Assembly: GCA_964057225.1 (NCBI GenBank) | Contig: OZ059898.1 | Location: forward strand, 20,561,267-20,625,266 | Source: Auanema rhodensis | Lineage: Eukaryota > Nematoda > Chromadorea > Rhabditida > Rhabditidae | Direction: 5' to 3' | DNA: 64,000 bases | Shown: positions 52,676 through 64,000 of the stretch, piece after piece | Position numbering within the stretch: the first letter of the stretch is position 1 | Layout: each line of letters begins with the position of its first letter | Made by a program: the position numbers and the translations under genes | Notes under the pieces: generated by a model | The model's database searches: none | What the model saw: the letters and a program-made list of their open reading frames with translations, nothing else | Told to the model about the DNA's origin: nothing

Positions 52676-55600
52676 AATTTAGCAAAAAGTAGATGTTTTT
52701 AAATTTTTTATTTCAAGACAAAGACGATGGACATTGTTATTCAACGAAAAAATTAATTCTTCAGGGTGAAAATCGAGGATATAAGTGTGAACTTATATCA
52801 GTTGATATCTCGGTGCATTTTTAAGCTAGCGCAAATCTGATAACACAGATCGGCGCAGCTTAAAAATCCGCATCGAATGCACTATACTACATTGAGAAAC
52901 GCTTAATACAAAAATTAGTTATGATCCTTTGAAAAATGATGCATTAGTGTATGTTGAGTTTCCATGTACACTCAACAATGCTTCCAAAAACACTTTGACA
53001 AAAATTTTTTCGAAAAATTTCAAAATAATTTAGCAAAAAGTAGATGTTTTTAGATTCCTTTTTTCAAGGCAAAGACGATGGACAATGTTATTCAACGAAA
53101 AAATTATTCCTTCACGGTGAAAATCGAGGATATAAGTGTGAACTTATATCAGTTGATATCTCGGTGCATTTTTAAGCTAGCGCAAATCTGATAACACAGA
53201 TCGACGCAGCTTAAAAATCCGCATCGAATGCACTATACTACATTGAGAAACGCTTAATACAAAAATTAGTTATGATCGTTTGAAAAATGATGCATTAGTG
53301 TATGTTGAGTTTCCATGTACACTCAACATTGCTTCCAAAAACATTTTGACAAAAATTTTTTCGAAAAATTTCAAAATAATTTAGCAAAAAGTAGATGTTT
53401 TTAAATTTTTTATTTCAAGACAAAGACGATGGACATTGTTATTCAACGAAAAAATTAATTCTTCAGGGTGAAAATCGAGGATATAAGTGTGAACTTATAT
53501 CAGTTGATATCTCGGTGCATTTTTAAGCTAGCGCAAATCTGATAACACAGATCGACGCAGCTTAAAAATCCGCAACGAATGCACTATACTACATTGAGAA
53601 ACGCTTAATACAAAAATTAGTTATGATCGTTTGAAAAATGATGCATTAGTGTATGTTGAGTTTCCATGTACACTCAACATTGCTTCCAAAAACATTTTGA
53701 CAAAAATTTTTTCGAAAAATTTCAAAATAATTTAGCAAAAAGTAGATGTTTTTAGATTCCTTCATTCAAGGCAAAGACGATGGACAATGTTATTCAACGA
53801 AAAAATTAATTCTTCAGGGTGAAAATCGAGGATATAAGTGTGAACTTATATCAGTTGATATCTCGGTGCATTTTTAAGCTAGCGCAAATCTGATAACACA
53901 GATCGACGCAGCTTAAAAATCCGCATCGAATGCACTATACTACATTGAGAAACGCTTAATACAAAAATTAGTTATGATCCCTTGAAAAATGATGCATTAG
54001 TGTATGTTGAGTTTCCATGTACACTCAACATTGCTTCCAAAAACATTTTGACAAAAATTTTTTCGAAAAATTTCAGAATAATTTAGCAAAAAGTAGATGT
54101 TTTTAGATTCCATTTTTCAAGGCAAAGACGATGGACAATGTTATTCAACGAAAAAATTATTCCTTCAGGGTGAAAATCGAGGATATAAGTGTGAACTTAT
54201 ATCAGTTGATATCTCGGTGCATTTTTAAGCTAGCGCAAATCTGATAACACAGATCGACGCAGCTTAAAAATCCGCATCGAATGCACTATACTACATTGAG
54301 AAACGCTTAATACAAAAATTAGTTATGATCGTTTGAAAAATGATGCATTAGTGTATGTTGAGTTTCCATGTACACTCAACATTGCTTCCAAAAACATTTT
54401 GACAAAAATTTTTTTGAAAAATTTCAGAATAATTTAGCAAAAAGTAGATGTTTTTAGATTCCATTTTTCAAGGCAAAGACGATGGACAATGTTATTCAAC
54501 GAAAAAATTATTCCTTCAGGGTGAAAATCGAGGATATAAGTGTGAACTTATATCAGTTGATATCTCGGTGCATTTTTAAGCTAGCGCAAATCTGATAACA
54601 CAGATCGACGCAGCTTAAAAATCCGCATCGAATGCACTATACTACATTGAGAAACGCTCAATACAAAAATTAGTTATGATCGTTTGAAAAATGATGCATT
54701 AGTGTATGTTGAATTTCCATGTACACTCCACATTGCTTCCAAAAACATTTTGACAAAAATTTTTTCGAAAAATTTCAAAATAATTTAGCAAAAAGTAGAT
54801 GTTTTTAGATTCCTTTATTCAAGGCAAAGACGATGGACAATGTTATTCAACGAAAAAATTATTCCTTCAGGGTGAAAATTGAGGATATAAGTGTGAACTT
54901 ATATCAGTTGATATCTCGGTGCATTTTTAAGCTAGCGCAAATCTGATAACACAGATCGACGCAGCTTAAAAATCCGCATCGAATGCACTATACTACATTG
55001 AGAAACGCTTAATACAAAAATTAGTTATGATCGTTTGAAAAATGATGCATTAGTGTATGTTGAGTTTCCATGTACACTCAACATTGCTTCCAAAAACATT
55101 TTGACAAAAATTTTTTCGAAAAATTTCAGAATAATTTAGCAAAAAGTAGATGTTTTTAGATTCCATTTTTCAAGGCAAAGACGATGGACAATGTTATTCA
55201 ACGAAAAAATTATTCCTTCAGGGTGAAAATCGAGGATATAAGTGTGAACTTATATCAGTTGATATCTCGGTGCATTTTTAAGCTAGCGCAAATCTGATAA
55301 CACAGATCGACGCAGCTTAAAAATCCGCATCGAATGCACTATACTACATTGAGAAACGCTTAATACAAAAATTAGTTATGATCGTTTGAAAAATGATGCA
55401 TTAGTGTATGTTGAGTTTCCATGTACACTCAACATTGCTTCCAAAAACATTTTGACAAAAATTTTTTCGAAAAATTTCAAAATAATTTAGCAAAAAGTAG
55501 ATGTTTTTAGATTCCTTTATTCAAGGCAAAGACGATGGACAATGTTATTCAACGAAAAAATTAATTCTTCAGGGTGAAAATCGAGGATATAAATGTGAAC

Positions 55601-58600
55601 TTATATCAGTTGATATCTCGGTGCATTTTTAAGCTAGCGCAAATCTGATAACACAGATCGACGCAGCTTAAAAATCCGCATCGAATGCACTATACTACAT
55701 TGAGAAACGCTTAATACAAAAATTAGTTATGATCGTTTGAAAAATGATGCATTAGTGTATGTTGAGTTTCCATGTACACTCAACATTGCTTCCAAAAACA
55801 TTTTGACAAAAATTTTTTTGAAAAATTTCAGAATAATTTAGCAAAAAGTAGATGTTTTTAGATTCCATTTTTCAAGGCAAAGACGATGGACAATGTTATT
55901 CAACGAAAAAATTAATTCTTCAGGGTGAAAATCGAGGATATAAGTGTGAACTTATATCAGTTGATATCTCGGTGCATTTTTAAGCTAGCGCAAATCTGAT
56001 AACACAGATCGGCGCAGCTTAAAAATCCGCATCGAATGCACTATACTACATTGAGAAACGCTTAATACAAAAATTAGTTATGATCCTTTGAAAAATGATG
56101 CATTAGTGTATGTTGAGTTTCCATGTACACTCAACAATGCTTCCAAAAACACTTTGACAAAAATTTTTTCGAAAAATTTCAAAATAATTTAGCAAAAAGT
56201 AGATGTTTTTAGATTCCTTTTTTCAAGGCAAAGACGATGGACAATGTTATTCAACGAAAAAATTATTCCTTCACGGTGAAAATCGAGGATATAAGTGTGA
56301 ACTTATATCAGTTGATATCTCGGTGCATTTTTAAGCTAGCGCAAATCTGATAACACAGATCGACGCAGCTTAAAAATCCGCATCGAATGCACTATACTAC
56401 ATTGAGAAACGCTTAATACAAAAATTAGTTATGATCCTTTGAAAAATGATGCATTAGTGTATGTTGAGTTTCCATGTACACTCAACAATGCTTCCAAAAA
56501 CACTTTGACAAAAATTTTTTCGAAAAATTTCAAAATAATTTAGCAAAAAGTAGATGTTTTTAAATTTTTTATTTCAAGACAAAGACGATGGACATTGTTA
56601 TTCAACGAAAAAATTAATTCTTCAGGGTGAAAATCGAGGATATAAGTGTGAACTTATATCAGTTGATATCTCGGTGCATTTTTAAGCTAGCGCAAATCTG
56701 ATAACACAGATCGACGCAGCTTAAAAATCCGCATCGAATGCACTATACTACATTGAGAAACGCTTAATACAAAAATTAGTTATGATCGTTTGAAAAATGA
56801 TGCATTAGTGTATGTTGAGTTTCCATGTACACTCAACATTGCTTCCAAAAACATTTTGACAAAAATTTTTTTGAAAAATTTCAGAATAATTTAGCAAAAA
56901 GTAGATGTTTTTAGATTCCATTTTTCAAGGCAAAGACGATGGACAATGTTATTCAACGAAAAAATTAATTCTTCAGGGTGAAAATCGAGGATATAAGTGT
57001 GAACTTATATCAGTTGATATCTCGGTGCATTTTTAAGCTAGCGCAAATCTGATAACACAGATCGACGCAGCTTAAAAATCCGCATCGAATGCACTATACT
57101 ACATTGAGAAACGCTTAATACAAAAATTAGTTATGATCGTTTGAAAAATGATGCATTAGTGTATGTTGAGTTTCCATGTACACTCAACAATGCTTCCAAA
57201 AACACTTTGACAAAAATTTTTTCGAAAAATTTCAAAATAATTTAGCAAAAAGTAGATGTTTTTAGATTCCTTTTTTCAAGGCAAAGACGATGGACAATGT
57301 TATTCAACGAAAAAATTATTCCTTCACGGTGAAAATCGAGGATATAAGTGTGAACTTATATCAGTTGATATCTCGGTGCATTTTTAAGCTAGCGCAAATC
57401 TGATAACACAGATCGACGCAGCTTAAAAATCCGCATCGAATGCACTATACTACATTGAGAAACGCTTAATACAAAAATTAGTTATGATCCTTTGAAAAAT
57501 GATGCATTAGTGTATGTTGAGTTTCCATGTACACTCAACATTGCTTCCAAAAACACTTTGACAAAAATTTTTTCGAAAAATTTCAAAATAATTTAGCAAA
57601 AAGTAGATGTTTTTAAATTTTTTATTTTAAGACAAAGACGATGGACATTGTTATTCAACGAAAAAATTAATTCTTCAGGGTGAAAATCGAGGATATAAGT
57701 GTGAACTTATATCAGTTGATATCTCGGTGCATTTTTAAGCTAGCGCAAATCTGATAACACAGATCGACGCAGCTTAAAAATCCGCATCGAATGCACTATA
57801 CTACATTGAGAAACGCTTAATACAAAAATTAGTTATGATCGTTTGAAAAATGATGCATTAGTGTATGTTGAGTTTCCATGTACACTCAACATTGCTTCCA
57901 AAAACATTTTGACAAAAATTTTTTCGAAAAATTTCAAAATAATTTAGCAAAAAGTAGATGTTTTTAGATTCCTTCATTCAAGGCAAAGACGATGGACAAT
58001 GTTATTCAACGAAAAAATTAATTCTTCAGGGTGAAAATCGAGGATATAAATGTGAACTTATATCAGTTGATATCTCGGTGCATTTTTAAGCTAGCGCAAA
58101 TCTGATAACACAGATCGACGCAGCTTAAAAATCCGCATCGAATGCACTATACTACATTGAGAAACGCTTAATACAAAAATTAGTTATGATCGTTTGAAAA
58201 ATGATGCATTAGTGTATGTTGAGTTTCCATGTACACTCAACATTGCTTCCAAAAACATTTTGACAAAAATTTTTTTGAAAAATTTCAGAATAATTTAGCA
58301 AAAAGTAGATGTTTTTAGATTCCATTTTTCAAGGCAAAGACGATGGACAATGTTATTCAACGAAAAAATTAATTCTTCAGGGTGAAAATCGAGGATATAA
58401 GTGTGAACTTATATCAGTTGATATCTCGGTGCATTTTTAAGCTAGCGCAAATCTGATAACACAGATCGACGCAGCTTAAAAATCCGCATCGAATGCACTA
58501 TACTACATTGAGAAACGCTTAATACAAAAATTAGTTATGATCGTTTGAAAAATGATGCATTAGTGTATGTTGAGTTTCCATGTACACTCAACATTGCTTC

Positions 58601-61449
58601 CAAAAACATTTTGACAAAAATTTTTTCGAAAAATTTCAGAATAATTTAGCAAAAAGTAGATGTTTTTAGATTCCATTTTTCAAGGCAAAGACGATGGACA
58701 ATGTTATTCAACGAAAAAATTATTCCTTCAGGGTGAAAATCGAGGATATAAGTGTGAACTTATATCAGTTGATATCTCGGTGCATTTTTAAGCTAGCGCA
58801 AATCTGATAACACAGATCGACGCAGCTTAAAAATCCGCATCGAATGCACTATACTACATTGAGAAACGCTTAATACAAAAATTAGTTATGATCGTTTGAA
58901 AAATGATGCATTAGTGTATGTTGAGTTTCCATGTACACTCAACATTGCTTGCAAAAACATTTTGACAAAAATTTTTTTGAAAAATTTCAGAATAATTTAG
59001 CAAAAAGTAGATGTTTTTAGATTCCATTTTTCAAGGCAAAGACGATGGACAATGTTATTCAACGAAAAAATTAATTCTTCAGGGTGAAAATCGAGGATAT
59101 AAATGTGAACTTATATCAGTTGATATCTCGGTGCATTTTTAAGCTAGCGCAAATCTGATAACACAGATCGACGCAGCTTAAAAATCCGCATCGAATGCAC
59201 TATACTACATTGAGAAACGCTTAATACAAAAATTAGTTATGATCGTTTGAAAAATGATGCATTAGTGTATGTTGAGTTTCCATGTACACTCAACATTGCT
59301 TCCAAAAACATTTTGACAAAAATTTTTTTGAAAAATTTCAGAATAATTTAGCAAAAAGTAGATGTTTTTAGATTCCATTTTTCAAGGCAAAGACGATGGA
59401 CAATGTTATTCAACGAAAAAATTAATTCTTCAGGGTGAAAATCGAGGATATAAGTGTGAACTTATATCAGTTGATATCTCGGTGCATTTTTAAGCTAGCG
59501 CAAATCTGATAACACAGATCGACGCAGCTTAAAAATCCGCATCGAATGCACTATACTACATTGAGAAACGCTCAATACAAAAATTAGTTATGATCCTTTG
59601 AAAAATGATGCATTAGTGTATGTTGAGTTTCCATGTACACTCAACAATGCTTCCAAAAACACTTTGACAAAAATTTTTTCGAAAAATTTCAAAATAATTT
59701 AGCAAAAAGTAGATGTTTTTAGATTCCTTTTTTCAAGGCAAAGACGATGGACAATGTTATTCAACGAAAAAATTAATTCTTCAGGGTGAAAATCGAGGAT
59801 ATAAATGTGAACTTATATCAGTTGATATCTCGGTGCATTTTTAAGCTAGCGCAAATCTGATAACACAGATCGACGCAGCTTAAAAATCCGCATCGAATGC
59901 ACTATACTACATTGAGAAACGCTTAATACAAAAATTAGTTATGATCGTTTGAAAAATGATGCATTAGTGTATGTTGAGTTTCCATGTACACTCAACATTG
60001 CTTCCAAAAACATTTTGACAAAAATTTTTTTGAAAAATTTCAGAATAATTTAGCAAAAAGTAGATGTTTTTAGATTCCATTTTTCAAGGCAAAGACGATG
60101 GACAATGTTATTCAACGAAAAAATTATTTCTTCAGGGTGAAAATCGAGGATATAAGTGTGAACTTATATCAGTTGATATCTCGGTGCATTTTTAAGCTAG
60201 CGCAAATCTGATAACACAGATCGACGCAGCTTAAAAATCCGCATCGAATGCACTATACTACATTGAGAAACGCTTAATACAAAAATTAGTTATGATCCTT
60301 TGAAAAATGATGCATTAGTGTATGTTGAGTTTCCATGTACACTCAACAATGCTTCCAAAAACACTTTGACAAAAATTTTTTCGAAAAATTTAAAAATAAT
60401 TTAGCAAAAAGTAGATGTTTTTAGATTCCTTTTTTCAAGGCAAAGACGATGGACAATGTTATTCAACGAAAAAATTATTCCTTCAGGGTGAAAATCGAGG
60501 ATATAAGTGTGAACTTATATCAGTTGATATCTCGGTGCATTTTTAAGCTAGCGCAAATCTGATAACACAGATCGACGCAGCTTAAAAATCCGCATCGAAT
60601 GCACTATACTACATTGAGAAACGCTTATACAAAAATTAGTTATGATCGTTTGAAAAATGATGCATTAGTGTATGTTGAGTTTCCATGTACACTCAACATT
60701 GCTTCCAAAAACATTTTGACAAAAATTTTTTCGAAAAATTTCAAAATAATTTAGCAAAAAGTAGATGTTTTTAGATTCCTTTTTTCAAGGCAAAGACGAT
60801 GGACAATGTTATTCAACGAAAAAATTATTCCTTCAGGGTGAAAATCGAGGATATAAGTGTGAACTTATATCAGTTGATATCTCGGTGCATTTTTAAGCTA
60901 GCGCAAATCTGATAACACAGATCGACGCAGCTTAAAAATCCGCATCGAATGCACTATACTACATTGAGAAACGCTTAATACAAAAATTAGTTATGATCGT
61001 TTGAAAAATGATGCATTAGTGTATGTTGAGTTTCCATGTACACTCAACATTGCTTCCAAAAACATTTTGACAAAAATTTTTTCGAAAAATTTCAGAATAA
61101 TTTAGCAAAAAGTAGATGTTTTTAGATTCCATTTTTCAAGGCAAAGACGATGGACAATGTTATTCAACGAAAAAATTATTCCTTCAGGGTGAAAATCGAG
61201 GATATAAGTGTGAACTTATATCAGTTGATATCTCGGTGCATTTTTAAGCTAGCGCAAATCTGATAACACAGATCGACGCAGCTTAAAAATCCGCATCGAA
61301 TGCACTATACTACATTGAGAAACGCTTAATACAAAAATTAGTTATGATCGTTTGAAAAATGATGCATTAGTGTATGTTGAGTTTCCATGTACACTCAACA
61401 TTGCTTCCAAAAACATTTTGACAAAAATTTTTTCGAAAAATTTCAGAAT
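52676..61449. repeat. Array block M151-M175: mixed types
   Basis: Types are A-E-A-B-C-C-D-C-D-C-E-A-C-E-A-B-C-C-C-C-E-C-E-E-C. M151 is A in its 5' part with the m178 G / m318 C set in its 3' part. M156 has m283 A and a private cc in actccac. M157 is D with tattcc and m99 T. M169 and M171 carry D-type m110 A and m336 T on C and E variable segments. M170 and M156 share ctcaatac at m227-234. M172 has aaatttaaaaat near m346. Recombinant monomers are commoner here than in the ordered blocks. Confidence 0.78.
60398..60747. repeat. M173, 350-bp monomer with a one-base deletion
   Basis: It reads acgcttatacaaa instead of acgcttaatacaaa (m229-231), losing one A at about 60627. This is the only monomer shorter than 351 bp in the window. 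Types around it are C-E-E-C, and both E monomers (M173 and M174) have cagggt rather than the usual E marker cacggt. Confidence 0.9.
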
Positions 61450-64000
61450 AATTTAGCAAAAAGTAGATGTTTTTAGATTCCATTTTTCAAGGCAAAGACG
61501 ATGGACAATGTTATTCAACGAAAAAATTATTCCTTCAGGGTGAAAATCGAGGATATAAGTGTGAACTTATATCAGTTGATATCTCGGTGCATTTTTAAGC
61601 TAGCGCAAATCTGATAACACAGATCGACGCAGCTTAAAAATCCGCATCGAATGCACTAAACTACATTGAGAAACGCTTGATACAAAAATTAGTTATGATC
61701 GTTTGAAAAATGATGCATTAGTGTATGTTGAGTTTCCATGTGCACTCAACATTGCTTCCAAAAACATTTTGACAAAAATTTTTTCGAAAAATTTCAGAAT
61801 AATTTAGCAAAAAGTAGATGTTTTTAGATTCCATTTTTCAAGGCAAAGACGATGGACAATGTTATTCAACGAAAAAATTAATTCTTCAGGGTGAAAATCG
61901 AGGATATAAGTGTGAACTTATATCAGTTGATATCTCGGTGCATTTTTAAGCTAGCGCAAATCTGATAACACAGATCGACGCAGCTTAAAAATCCGCATCG
62001 AATGCACTATACTACATTGAGAAACGCTTAATACAAAAATTAGTTATGATCGTTTGAAAAATGATGCATTAGTGTATGTTGAGTTTCCATGTACACTCAA
62101 CATTGCTTCCAAAAACATTTTGACAAAAATTTTTTCGAAAAATTTCAGAATAATTTAGCAAAAAGTAGATGTTTTTAGATTCCATTTTTCAAGGCAAAGA
62201 CGATGGACAATGTTATTCAACGAAAAAATTATTCCTTCAGGGTGAAAATCGAGGATATAAGTGTGAACTTATATCAGTTGATATCTCGGTGCATTTTTAA
62301 GCTAGCGCAAATCTGATAACACAGATCGACGCAGCTTAAAAATCCGCATCGAATGCACTAAACTACATTGAGAAACGCTTGATACAAAAATTAGTTATGA
62401 TCGTTTGAAAAATGATGCATTAGTGTATGTTGAGTTTCCATGTGCACTCAACATTGCTTCCAAAAACATTTTGACAAAAATTTTTTCGAAAAATTTCAGA
62501 ATAATTTAGCAAAAAGTAGATGTTTTTAGATTCCATTTTTCAAGGCAAAGACGATGGACAATGTTATTCAACGAAAAAATTATTCCTTCAGGGTGAAAAT
62601 CGAGGATATAAGTGTGAACTTATATCAGTTGATATCTCGGTGCATTTTTAAGCTAGCGCAAATCTGATAACACAGATCGACGCAGCTTAAAAATCCGCAT
62701 CGAATGCACTATACTACATTGAGAAACGCTTAATACAAAAATTAGTTATGATCGTTTGAAAAATGATGCATTAGTGTATGTTGAGTTTCCATGTACACTC
62801 AACATTGCTTCCAAAAACATTTTGACAAAAATTTTTTCGAAAAATTTCAAAATAATTTAGCAAAAAGTAGATGTTTTTAAATTTCTTATTTCAAGACAAA
62901 GACGATGGACATTGTTATTCAACGAAAAAATTAATTCTTCAGGGTGAAAATCGAGGATATAAGTGTGAACTTATATCAGTTGATATCTCGGTGCATTTTT
63001 AAGCTAGCGCAAATCTGATAACACAGATCGACGCAGCTTAAAAATCCGCATCGAATGCACTATACTACATTGAGAAACGCTTAATACAAAAATTAGTTAC
63101 GATCGTTTGAAAAATGATGCATTAGTGTATGTTGAGTTTCCATGTACACTCAACATTGCTTCCAAAAACATTTTGACAAAAATTTTTTCGAAAAATTTCA
63201 GAATAATTTAGCAAAAAGTAGATGTTTTTAGATTCCATTTTTCAAGGCAAAGACGATGGACAATGTTATTCAACGAAAAAATTATTCCTTCAGGGTGAAA
63301 ATCGAGGATATAAGTGTGAACTTATATCAGTTGATATCTCGGTGCATTTTTAAGCTAGCGCAAATCTGATAACACAGATCGACGCAGCTTAAAAATCCGC
63401 ATCGAATGCACTAAACTACATTGAGAAACGCTTGATACAAAAATTAGTTATGATCGTTTGAAAAATGATGCATTAGTGTATGTTGAGTTTCCATGTGCAC
63501 TCAACATTGCTTCCAAAAACATTTTGACAAAAATTTTTTCGAAAAATTTCAGAATAATTTAGCAAAAAGTAGATGTTTTTAGATTCCATTTTTCAAGGCA
63601 AAGACGATGGACAATGTTATTCAACGAAAAAATTAATTCTTCAGGGTGAAAATCGAGGATATAAGTGTGAACTTATATCAGTTGATATCTCGGTGCATTT
63701 TTAAGCTAGCGCAAATCTGATAACACAGATCGACGCAGCTTAAAAATCCGCATCGAATGCACTATACTACATTGAGAAACGCTTAATACAAAAATTAGTT
63801 ATGATCGTTTGAAAAATGATGCATTAGTGTATGTTGAGTTTCCATGTACACTCAACATTGCTTCCAAAAACATTTTGACAAAAATTTTTTCGAAAAATTT
63901 CAAAATAATTTAGCAAAAAGTAGATGTTTTTAAATTTCTTATTTCAAGACAAAGACGATGGACATTGTTATTCAACGAAAAAATTAATTCTTCAGGGTGA
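61450..64000. repeat. Array block M176-M183: S-C-F trimers (1,053 bp)
   Basis: S is a C monomer with three linked private markers: m210 A (ctaaac), m230 G (cttgatac) and m293 G (catgtgcactc). It occurs at M176 (61450), M178 (62152) and M181 (63205). The last monomers read S-C-F, S-C-F: 62152-63204 and 63205 to the window end, where the final F (M183, 63907) is cut after 94 bp. M180 has a private gttacgatcg (m247 C). This HOR probably continues beyond the window. Confidence 0.85.

Larger units (their letters stand above)
1..64000. repeat. Satellite DNA array, 351-bp monomer, about 182 head-to-tail copies
   Basis: The anchor 'aatttagcaaaaagtag' recurs at 1, 352, 703, 1054, 1405 (as aatgtagc) and so on to 63907, always in the same orientation. 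Spacing is 351 bp except for four monomers: M43 and M61 (352), M114 (374) and M173 (350). No unrelated sequence interrupts the array and neither edge is an array boundary. The monomer is about 30% G+C. Copies differ mainly at some 20 recurrent marker positions, so most pairs look at least about 94% identical by eye. All six reading frames are closed in every monomer, and because 351 is 3 x 117 the stops recur in register. This is satellite DNA, probably from pericentromeric or centromeric heterochromatin of a eukaryote. The host is not determined by the sequence; an insect is a guess. Confidence 0.99.

Noticed and set aside
1-64000. Protein-coding genes
   Set aside because: All three frames on each strand contain stops in every 351-bp monomer, and the period is divisible by three so they repeat in register. 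The longest ATG-led frame I found on the + strand is 43 codons; I did not map every minus-strand frame. No recognisable protein family.
1-64000. CRISPR array
   Set aside because: Repeats are regular, but the repeat is 351 bp and directly contiguous, with no unique spacers and no cas genes.
1-64000. rDNA spacer, telomere or tandem gene cluster
   Set aside because: No rRNA, tRNA or 5S sequence, no short telomeric repeat, and no coding unit in the monomer.

Overview
The whole window is one uninterrupted tandem satellite-DNA array. I found no gene, RNA gene, transposon or single-copy sequence. The repeat is a 351-bp monomer, about 30% G+C (106 G/C counted in the first copy). It runs head to tail about 182.3 times and is cut by both window edges. 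With the monomer phased to start at 'aatttagc' (position 1), monomer n (Mn) starts at 1+351(n-1). This holds except for four indels: +1 from M44, +1 more from M62, +23 from M115 and -1 from M174. The last full monomer is M182 (63556-63906), and M183 is a 94-bp fragment. In the text 'm27' means monomer position 27.

A homogeneous array of this monomer length, with higher-order structure, is typical of eukaryotic (peri)centromeric heterochromatin. The long AT-rich monomer would suit an insect (for example a beetle, where satellites of about 360 bp such as Tribolium TCAST are known). The sequence alone does not identify the species, and I do not claim a family match.

Monomers fall into six types by a short variable segment at m27-43. 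A = aat-ttt-tta-ttt-caa-gac, F = A with ttc for the second codon, B = gat-tcc-ttc-att, C = gat-tcc-att-ttt, D = gat-tcc-ttt-att, E = gat-tcc-ttt-ttt. Further linked single-base markers are m59 T/A, m81/83 AT/TC, m89 G/C, m110 G/A, m178 A/G, m198 T/A, m252-253, m283 G/A, m303 T/A, m318 T/C, m336 C/T and m348 A/G. C* means a C monomer with m59 T and m198 A. The types follow each other in repeating words, so the array has irregular higher-order repeats (HORs).

Layout: M1-M9 (C-rich), then M10-M25 (A-C-D-C-E pentamers), then M26-M33 (A runs and A-C-E). Next come two tandem copies of an 18-monomer, 6,319-bp block (about 11.7-24.4 kb). M70-M97 hold mixed words with B-C-C and A-B-C trimers. A 4,430-bp block follows at about 33.7-38.2 kb and is repeated at about 40.8-45.2 kb, with a 23-bp internal duplication between the copies. 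M129-M144 carry E-A-C*-B tetramers, M145-M150 three C-E dimers, M151-M175 mixed words, and M176-M183 S-C-F trimers (S is a C monomer with three private markers).

Each monomer carries three perfect or near-perfect dyads and a TTTTTCGAAAAA palindrome. The stretch from about m111 to m177, which holds most of two dyads, is almost invariant. The informative biology here is array evolution: unequal exchanges can be read directly as hybrid monomers. Possible non-B DNA or transcript structure in the monomer core is the second point of interest.
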